Below, piece after piece: positions 12,106 through 21,100 of a stretch of DNA of 22,738 bases. Source of the DNA: Phallusia fumigata (lineage: Eukaryota; Chordata; Ascidiacea; Phlebobranchia; Ascidiidae); the NCBI GenBank assembly GCA_008931825.1, contig QXVZ01032022.1, positions 1 to 22,738 of the forward strand, in the 5' to 3' direction. The first letter of the stretch is position 1, and each line of letters begins with the position of its first letter. The translations under genes were made by a program, and so were the position numbers. The notes under the pieces are model-generated. The model saw only the letters and a list, made by a program, of their open reading frames with translations, was not told where the DNA came from and searched no databases.

Positions 12106-12164
12106 ATGAACTTCTTGGAATTGCTGTGGATTGTTCTCAAGTCTTTGGTGGAAACAATACTTGG
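12106..12164 (+). CDS. SDR16C gene, exon 1 (start codon and membrane segment)
   Basis: ATG at 12106 opens a 59-base coding stretch beginning [12 protein letters not shown], a short hydrophobic segment like the N-terminal membrane anchor of RDH10 and HSD17B11. It ends CTT GG before the donor GTAGGT at 12165. The two leftover bases plus the first A of exon 2 make Gly20, followed by [13 protein letters not shown], which matches the family's anchor-to-KSV-GE transition. A TGA in the same frame at 12100-12102 supports this ATG as the start, unless an upstream exon is spliced in between. Base -3 is G, an acceptable start context. The exon is too short to stand out as an ORF and was found by phase and similarity. 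Confidence 0.82.
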
Positions 12165-15100
12165 GTAGGTGGACAAAAGATGAGGACCAACGAAGTACTT
12201 TAAGTTTGCGAATTAACGTGGCTTATCATTTAACAAAAATCGAAACCTTATCTGCACTCATATTGAACTATTTTAACCCAATATGTAGCAAGATTGAAAT
12301 ACGCTATGATATTTTGAGGCGTGGAGTTTGGTAGTATAATTCTGGTTGGTCACCAAGTGTTTTGCGTATTTTCTATGCTTAAATGTCGAATGATGAAAGT
12401 TGTCCAGACCAAGAGACTTTCGATTCGTTGGTCGTTTAGCGGTTGAACGGTTACATGGTAGCGATCAGTAATTTGATCTTGAAACTACGTATGTAACGGG
12501 GTCAAAACATTGCGGCAATGGTTTGCTCAGTTGCAGTACAGCAATCAGAAATTAATGCCACTAGTGCTGGATTTTTACAAAGACGGTGATGCCTATTTTG
12601 CCTCGGGGTTTATTATTATTGCACAATTGGCGTTAAATTGACGTGGCCCATGACAATAAAAACAAATAGCCACACCCTAGGCCTCCTCACTGTAGTGTTG
12701 CAGCGAATGGAAAAGAAAGACNAGGTGGACAAAAGATGAGGACCAACGAAGTACTTTAAGTTTGCGAATTAACGTGGCTTATCATTTAACAAAAATCGAA
12801 ACCTTATCTGCACTCATATTGAACTATTTTAACCCAATATGTAGCAAGATTGAAATACGCTATGATATTTTGAGGCGTGGAGTTTGGTAGTATAATTCTG
12901 GTTGGTCACCAAGTGTTTTGCATATTTTCTATGCTTAAATGTCGAATTATGAAAGTTGTCCAGACCAAGAGACTTTCGATTCGTTGGTCGTTTTGCGGTT
13001 GAACGGTAACAGGGTAGCGATCAGTAATTTGACCTTGAAACTACGTATGTAACGGGGGGTTAAAACATTGCGGCAATGGTTTGCTCAGTTGCACTACAGC
13101 AATCGGAAATTATTGCCACTAGTGCTGGATTTTTGCAAAGGCGGTGATGCCTATTTTGCCTCGGGGTTTATTATTATTGCACAATTGGCGTTAATTTGAT
13201 GTGGCCCATGACAATAAAAACAAATAGCCACACCCCAGGCAACCTCATTGTAATGTTGCAGCGAATGGAAAAGAAAGACCAAATAATGCGCGGCATAACC
13301 ATTGGAAAGTTTGAGTGTGCAAAGTAATGCCACAGATGGATACAAAACAATAGCAGAACAGATAGATAACTTGCATAGATTGCGCCACACCCACACATTC
13401 TTTCACACGTTCGGTCATGATAACACTTCGCCTCCAGTGTTTGGCTGTGAAAAACAAACATTGTGTTTCCTCCTACGGTGAATCGTTTGTATTTCTGCCC
13501 GGTTAACGTCAGCAAAGCTTCGTTTATGATCTTCTTAGAGGCGGCCTGCCTGTGAAGGAACAGCCGGTAATCAGAATATTGTAAGCGATTTGAAACATGA
13601 AATTTCACACTTTTAATGGCATGTCACAAATGCCCCGAAGACAGATCGTTTTTCAGGTCAAATGCCGCCTGAGTATATTTGTCATACCTGTGGCGAACGG
13701 CAGCGTAAAAGTAGACGCGATTGCCAATTGTTGATACCGCAGAAACAAAACTTACTCAGGTTTTGCTTGGCCAGCTTAACATGTAACTCGAGATACTGTT
13801 TCGAGAACCGCCACGCTGTTTTTGTGGTTCTTGAAACTTCGAAATCTCTGTGGCTCTGTTGTTGTGGCGCACTACGACTACAATGCTTTGTGAATGACAC
13901 ATACGTGACACAATTAGGTTACAGTAAACTCACGAAATACTTCCATCTATTGTATGCTTTTGCACATGTTGATAGAAAATTCGAATCAAGTTGGGACCGT
14001 GGGTCTTACATTCAAGATAACACTCCTCTTTCTCAGTTCAGCTGGCATAATGTGTTTGCTCAAGTAGGCACCTATATAGCGGTTCTTGATGGCAATAAAA
14101 CACTCGTTTTAGAGTCTGGCATTAAATAGTTGGCAGAGAAAGACCTCAAAAACAACATGCTCTGTCGTCTTGCTACAGTTGTACAACAACTTTTCGTACT
14201 ATAAAGAAATAAGATAACTTGTAAATACAACTAACCAAAGCATATTCGGTTGACAAGTAACTAAATATTTTAAACTTTTGAGTGAGGTCCTGATACAAAT
14301 TATATTGCAGATGGATTCTGCCTGCAAAATACAAATCAGTGGAGGGCGAGGTCTGTCTAATAACAGGAGCTGGTAATGGAATGGGAAGGCTACTAGCAAT
14401 GGAGTTTGCAAAACGAAAGGCGAAGTTGGTACTATGGGACATGGATCAAAATGGTAAGAAAAATGCGCGACCTAACCAAGGTTTATTGTTTGTACAGCAG
14501 TAAATGATTACCTAGGCACTGTTGCGCTTTACACCTAAGTTGCACTTTTTGATATGTATGCGAATCAATTTCTTGTTGTACGCTTTAGTTTCACGGTATT
14601 AGACATTTTTGAATGGTTTTGCGAACGCTTTGTAAACATACAAATGAGAAACACTGCATTTACGACATATAAGCTGTGACACGAACTTTAAACGCGTATT
14701 TTAAAAAATATTAAGGTGTTGTGTTTCAACTAAAATTCTATTTTTAGGACATGGTTTTATGACCAGTGTTTAGTGTGCCACACTTTGTATTATCCAAACG
14801 CACTTAAACCAAGTTGAAAGAAAGCAGTGGGACCAACAAATGCAAAAACTCTTTACGTGGTACGCACCACTCAATATGCACCGTCCCGCACTGCTATCCT
14901 TGTCTTTTGTGGCCAAACTAGACGTCTTTACATTTTGTGGGTTAAAGTTAAACCTGTGATGAAATTGCATTACTCAAAGCAGGGTGGTTCAAGTCTAAGA
15001 GCACCCAAGACCGCAAAAGTGTTTTAGCGCAAGCTCGCGGCCCTCCAACATGAATTAGGTTTACAGTGACGCGGTAAAAACTGCCTACATTAAACTTTAT

Positions 15101-18100
15101 AGCGGTATTGCACTATTACGTAACATTACGTAATAGTTCCGTCATAAACTACCGCCATTACCGTTGAAGGAGGACAGAACTAAACACATAAGCCAGAGGA
15201 ATATTGCCTGCTACGCAATGAATCTCTCCCTTGGATAATTCGAATCTGAATAGAAAAGGCAACTTGAAACGCATATTTAAAAGAATTAGAAATTTGGAAT
15301 AGGGACTTCAAAGTTGCTAGTTTAAAGAAAGTCAACGCTTTGTACTGTAGCTGTGCTGGCCTTTAACACGGATGTAACAAAAGCAATTCATGTTAAGTGT
15401 CTGACATTGCAAAACTTGATTACGGCGAAATCAAGGGGCATGACATCAAATACGATATTTACGTTAACGCAACATCATGACTGCAGCTTATTCATTCCTA
15501 TTCTGCACAGCATGTAATGTTGTTAGATATTTTGGTCATATGCTATANAATTTCACACTTTTAATGGCATGTCACAAATGCCCCGAAGACAGATCGTTTT
15601 TCAGGTCAAATGCCGCCTGAGTATATTTGTCATACCTGTGGCGAACGGCAGCGTAAAAGTAGACGCGATTGCCAATTGTTGATACCGCAGAAACAAAACT
15701 TACTCAGGTTTTGCTTGGCCAGCTTAACATGTAACTTGAGATACTGTTTCGAGAACCGCCATGCTGTTTTTGTGGTTCTTGAAACTTCGAAATCTCTGTG
15801 GCTCTGTTGTTGTGGCGCACTACGACTACAATGCTTTGTGAATGACACATACGTGACATTCTCGGACGCGCAATGTTACACAATTAGGTTACAGTAAACT
15901 CACGAAATACTTCGATCTATTGTATGCTTTTGCACATGTTGATAGAAAATTCGAATCAAGTTGGGACCGTGGGTCTTACATTCAAGATAACACTCCTCTT
16001 TCTCAGTTCAGCTGGCATAATGTGTTTGCTCAAGTAGGCACGTATATAGCGGTTCTTGATGGCAATAAAACACTCGTTTCAGAGTCCGACATTAAATAGT
16101 TGGCAGAGAAAGACCTCAAAAACAACATGCTCTGTCGTCTTGCTACAGTTGTACAACAACTTTTCGCACTATTAGGAAATAAGATAACTTGTAAATACAA
16201 CTAACCAAAGTATATTCGGTTGACAAGTAACTAAATATTTTAAACTTTTGAGTGAAGTCCTGATACAAATTGTATTGCAGATGGATTCTACCGGCAAAAT
16301 ACAAATCAGTGGAGGGTGAGGTCTGTCTAATAACAGGAGCTGGAAATGGAATGGGAAGGCTACTAGCAATGGAGTTTGCAAAACGAAAGGCGAAGTTGGT
16401 ACTGTGGGACATGGATCAAAATGGTAAGAAAAATACGCGACCTAACCAAGGTTTATTGTTTGTACAGCAGTAAATGATTACCTAGGCACTGTTGCGCTTT
16501 ACACCAAAGTTGCACTTTTTGATGTACGCTAATCAATGTGTTGTACGCTGTAGTTTCACGGTATTAGACATTTTTAAATGGTTTTGCGAACGCTCTGTAG
16601 ACATACAAATGAGAAACACTGCATTTACGACATATAAGCTGCGACACTAAACTTTAAACGCGTATTTTAAAAAATATTAAGGTATTGTTTTTCGACTAAA
16701 ATTTTGCCAAAACCGAACTCCATTTTTAGGACATGGTTTTATGATCAGTGTTTAGTGTGCCACACTTTGTATTATCCAAACGCACTTAAACCAAGTTGAA
16801 AGAAAGCAGTGGGACCAACGAATACAAAAACTCTTTTAAAGTTTAGGAATTGTGAGAAGTAGGACCAAAAATATTTGTTTTGCTTTCTATTTTTTTGGCA
16901 ACAATGACGGTACGATGCGCAGCAACAATCATCAAATGGTACGCTGGTGGTACGGTTCGCCTGTCGCAATGAGGTACTTGGTACGCACCACTCAATATGC
17001 ACCGTCCCGCACTGCTATCCTTGTCTTTTGTGGCCAAACTAGACGTCTTTACATTTTGTGGGTTAAAGTTAAACCTGTGATGAAATTGCATTATTCAAAG
17101 CAGGGTGGTTCAAGTCTAAGAGCACCCAAGACCGCAAAAGTGTTTTAGCGCAAGCTCGCGACCCTCCAACACGAATTAGGTTTACAGTGACGCAGTAAAA
17201 ACTGCCTACATTAAACTTTGTAGCGGTATTGCACTATTACGTAACATTACGTAGTAGTTCCGTCATAAACCACCGTCATTACCGTTGAAGGGAGACAGAA
17301 CTGAACACATAGGCCAGAGGAATATTGCCTGCTACGCAATGAATCTCTCCCTTGGATAATTCGAATCTGATTAGAAAAGGCAACTTGAAACGCATATTTA
17401 AAAGAATTAGAAATTTGGAATAGGGACTTCAAAGTTTGCTAATTTAATGTACTGTAGCTGTGCTGGCATTTAACACGGATGTAACAAAAGCAATTCATGT
17501 TAAGTGTCTGACATTGCAAAACTTGATTACGGCGAAACCAAGGGGCATGACATCAAATACGATATTTACGTTAACGCAACATCATGACTGCAGCTTATTC
17601 CTTCATATTCTGCACAGCATGTAATGTTGTTAGATATTTTGGTCATATGCTATATGATGGAGAGCAAACTGTGATAACGGAATTTTGTCATGAGCTGTTA
17701 TAAACGTGCTTGTAAAAATTCACGTATTCAATGTTCCAATGAAACTGATGCATTGATTTTGACGATTAACCAGTACAGTTGCAACCTTCGTAGAATAGTT
17801 TTTTCAGAACGTTTTTCTTGTTAATAAAGGGTCAGAGGTTCGTGAAACTTTGCATGCATATTCATGTATTTGAGCCGTATAAAATGTTTTCCAACATCTC
17901 TCAACTGTTTTTGCCTGTCAAAACATCAGGTAGCGAAACTTGATGAAGCACCAGCCACAGATTTAACTGTTGTCGGTCAAATTCCAGACGCCTCACTGCA
18001 CAAGAATGCATGTAAGGTTGGCTGTGATACGGCTTTTTGCCTCTCGTGACGTAAACACTGACGTATTTACATGACGATGGCACAATCCGTGCTCAGCATG

Positions 18101-21100
18101 TCAGCTTTAGAGCAGATCCAACACTTAAATATGCGCGTGTACATTTTATTCTACAGTAGCACATATTTTCTGTCTGCGCTTTTAAACAGTCTCAAAAAGA
18201 AGATACGTTTCTATGCTTCGACAAACGCTGTTGTCATCATCACGAATGACTGTTTTACACACAAGTTTTGAATTGTGTCTTTTTGAATCACATTTGAATT
18301 TTAAACCTTTGGCATCTTGTGTTGAAAGGATTGGAACAGACAGCGGAGATGGTTCGCGAGATCGGTGGTGACGTATACACTGGCGTTTGTGACGTATCAA
18401 AGATTGAAAACATCCGGGAGGCTGCGGTCAAATCTCGAGAAGCATTTGGGGAAATCACCATACTCGTTAATAACGCAGGTAAGTTGAAAGTAATCGAAAA
18501 AATAGGTTAGTAAGATTTGAAATTTGCCAAACTGACCTGGATTTCGTCATACTTTTGTATTACAACGCGACAAAAACGTGTCTTTTTCAGGGGTGGTCTT
18601 TGCGAAGGATCTACTCGATCTAACAGATTGGCAGATTGAGCAAACTTTTAAAGTCAACGTGTTCGCTCATTTCTGGATGCTGCGCGAATTTCTTCCGTCG
18701 ATGCTTGAGAGGAAACACGGACACATTGTGACCATGGCCAGTGTCGTTGGTAAGTTGAGAAAAAGTTACTTTGCGCCTCTAAATCTCACGCAATGCAATG
18801 CCTGCTTAACATTCTTACAAGTAAAAGTGCGTACTGGTTAAAATGGCGGTGCCTTCTGTTCGAAGTTTAGGACTATGTTTTCATTTGGGCGTGATACAAT
18901 ATTTTTCGGACACTGTCACCTGCTTCTCGTGAAAACCGTTGAGAAAATATCAGGAATTTATGTTTTTATATTTGCGCGTACAACGAGAACGTTCATTTAG
19001 TGAAAAACTATTAAAAGTGCTGTCAGTATAAACAGATTTAAAATCGACATTTACCTTTTTCGGTCATAGATTCGTGAATAGTAATACAATGGTGGTGGAG
19101 ATAAACTCACTTGACTTACAACAACCTTTAGACCGGGCCAATACAGTTGATACTTCAAGCAGACTTGAAATACAACACTGTCATACGTAATAAATTGTCG
19201 TTTTAACCGTAGCAAGGATAGCAGTGCGACCTTTAAGATGGCCGCGGGGCAGCCAATGAGTCTGTCTATGCCAAATTGATACTGAAACCCAAACCGTAAT
19301 AACATCCAATTTCCTGAAACTATATATTTCCTTTTTTGATTCTTGGTGCTCGGCCGAGCGTTAAAATTGCTTGTCTACTGATCATCGCATGAAGATGAAC
19401 ACTTTCTTCCTGAAACTAGCAAGCTTTATCAAACAAACTCAATCCTCCGAAATGCCGAACGCAGGGACCATACAACACAAAATACAGCGAATGTTATATT
19501 ATTACGTCATACATGTGTGACGTCATAAGTTTATGCCTGAAAAAATTCTGGATGTGAACATGACAAAGCATTTCTCAGCCAAACATAAAACTTGCAGTTT
19601 TGGTAGGGATGTTAAAATTAGAATAGCTGGCTGTTTGGGCTAGTTGTTTCGAATTTAGAATATCGAATCCAAGTCTTAAAAGAATTTTGGTACACAATCG
19701 TTAGTGACAAGTCAACTATAAAGGGCTGTTTTTTCAACTTGTACCCAATGCCTTCTATTATAGTTCTCCGGTAATAGATGGTGGTTTTCAATGTCAGACG
19801 TGCTGTCGTTATCGTATGGATGTAAAAAAATATGTATCAACAAAAACCCATGCCAATAAAACAATCACTTTTACGCGCTTTGACGCAACTAAAAATGTAA
19901 ACCTAAAACAAATTGCAACGCTTCCAATTTTTTATTGACGTGAAGGGAAATTTAACCACATGTCAATACTTCCGTTACGTGCAGCGCCCTTGTGTGATTA
20001 TTATCACGTTAAACATGACATTGAGTGTTAACGGCGGTGGATACCATTTGCTTCAACACGATGTGTAGGCGAATTTCGCTTTTTGACATGTCGTTGTGGC
20101 TGAAATAGTATTAGTTCCTATAACCCGATGCAAACGACATATTTGGATTCGAATCTACATGGATTTAAATCCTTGAAATTCGATGTCATATTCCGTCAAA
20201 GCTGTAGACAAGTAGCCCGAAAAGTAAAAAATTAGTAAAAGTTGCATCTCTAGTAGACAATAATGTAAGTCCTGGACCGGTATCGTTTGTTCGACTTCGT
20301 TCGACCGAAACCCGATTAGGAACCACTCCTGTGTGCTTCTAAGTAGCTATCGACCTCCGTGGTCTTAATCTGGTTTCGGATGTACCTTACTGTGCTAAAT
20401 GCCAACAGATTTGTGTGTTTAAGTGGGATAGACTCACGCATACTAGTTCCGGCTTTGGGTTAAACCGCAGTCCTATACAGTTTGAATACGTCCTAAGTAC
20501 TAAGCTATTAAGCAAGTGACACTGAATCGTTGGTCTTTGTGCGTTCTTCGGAAGATTTAACGTTCAAGTCAGCAGTTTTGTTTATGACGTACTCGGTTAT
20601 AAGTAACTGTTGACAATACTTGCTACGTAGGGTGTGACGACATATTACGCAATGAGGTAAATACTTGTAGTGCCATCACATAACTAAATCCGCTTGCTTT
20701 AAAACAAAACCTTTGACGTGGCGATTAAATTCCTAATTTAACAACAACAGAAGCAGGGTAACTTGCGATGTTCAGATCTACATTGTCAATAAGATCTGGA
20801 CATCGATATTTTAAGACAGTGGTTCCCAAACTTCATGTACTTACGTGCCAAATCTTGGCTCGTATCACCTCCTTTTAGAAAGCTATACGATCACAAATAG
20901 AAAATGCTACTCACTTACTGGTCTATTGACTTGATTGTTCATCTGATAAATGCGACTTTTGCGAGATTGTTCACATGCTAAATGCGAAACTGTGATGCAT
21001 AAGGAACATTTTTTACAGCACTTACAGCACTAAAAAACATTTGCTTACCATTAGTGGTTTGCTTACTATAATTTGGGCACCACTGACATAGCAGTTTAGC

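Larger units (their letters stand above)
13601..17654. repeat. 1.9-2.1 kb diverged direct duplication around N15548, containing SDR exon 2
   Basis: Copy 1 (13601-15547) and copy 2 (15549-17654) share order and sequence from AATTTCACACTTTTAATGGC to GGTCATATGCTATA. Copy 2 has a 22-base insertion at 15859-15880 and about 141 extra bases near 16837-16977. Both carry the same exon with intact splice sites and silent differences only. Confidence 0.92.

Noticed and set aside
11961-12203. Lysine-rich 80-codon frame overlapping SDR exon 1
   Set aside because: It is in a different frame from the supported exon 1 and reads through the exon 1 donor into the intron.
13174-13608. 144-codon minus-strand frame with a hydrophobic stretch
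   Set aside because: It runs across the end of the duplicated block inside intron 1 of the SDR gene, has no recognisable domain, and the overlapping copy 12167-12721 does not support it as a gene.
13662-14129. 155-codon plus-strand frame
   Set aside because: The second copy of the same DNA (15610 on) has a 22-base insertion that shifts and shortens it, and no known domain is visible. Conservation of the start region reflects allelic identity only.
18482-18510. Extension of the exon 3 frame past NNAG
   Set aside because: The strong GTAAGTTG donor, and phase agreement with the exon starting at 18591, show this is the start of the 112-base intron 3.
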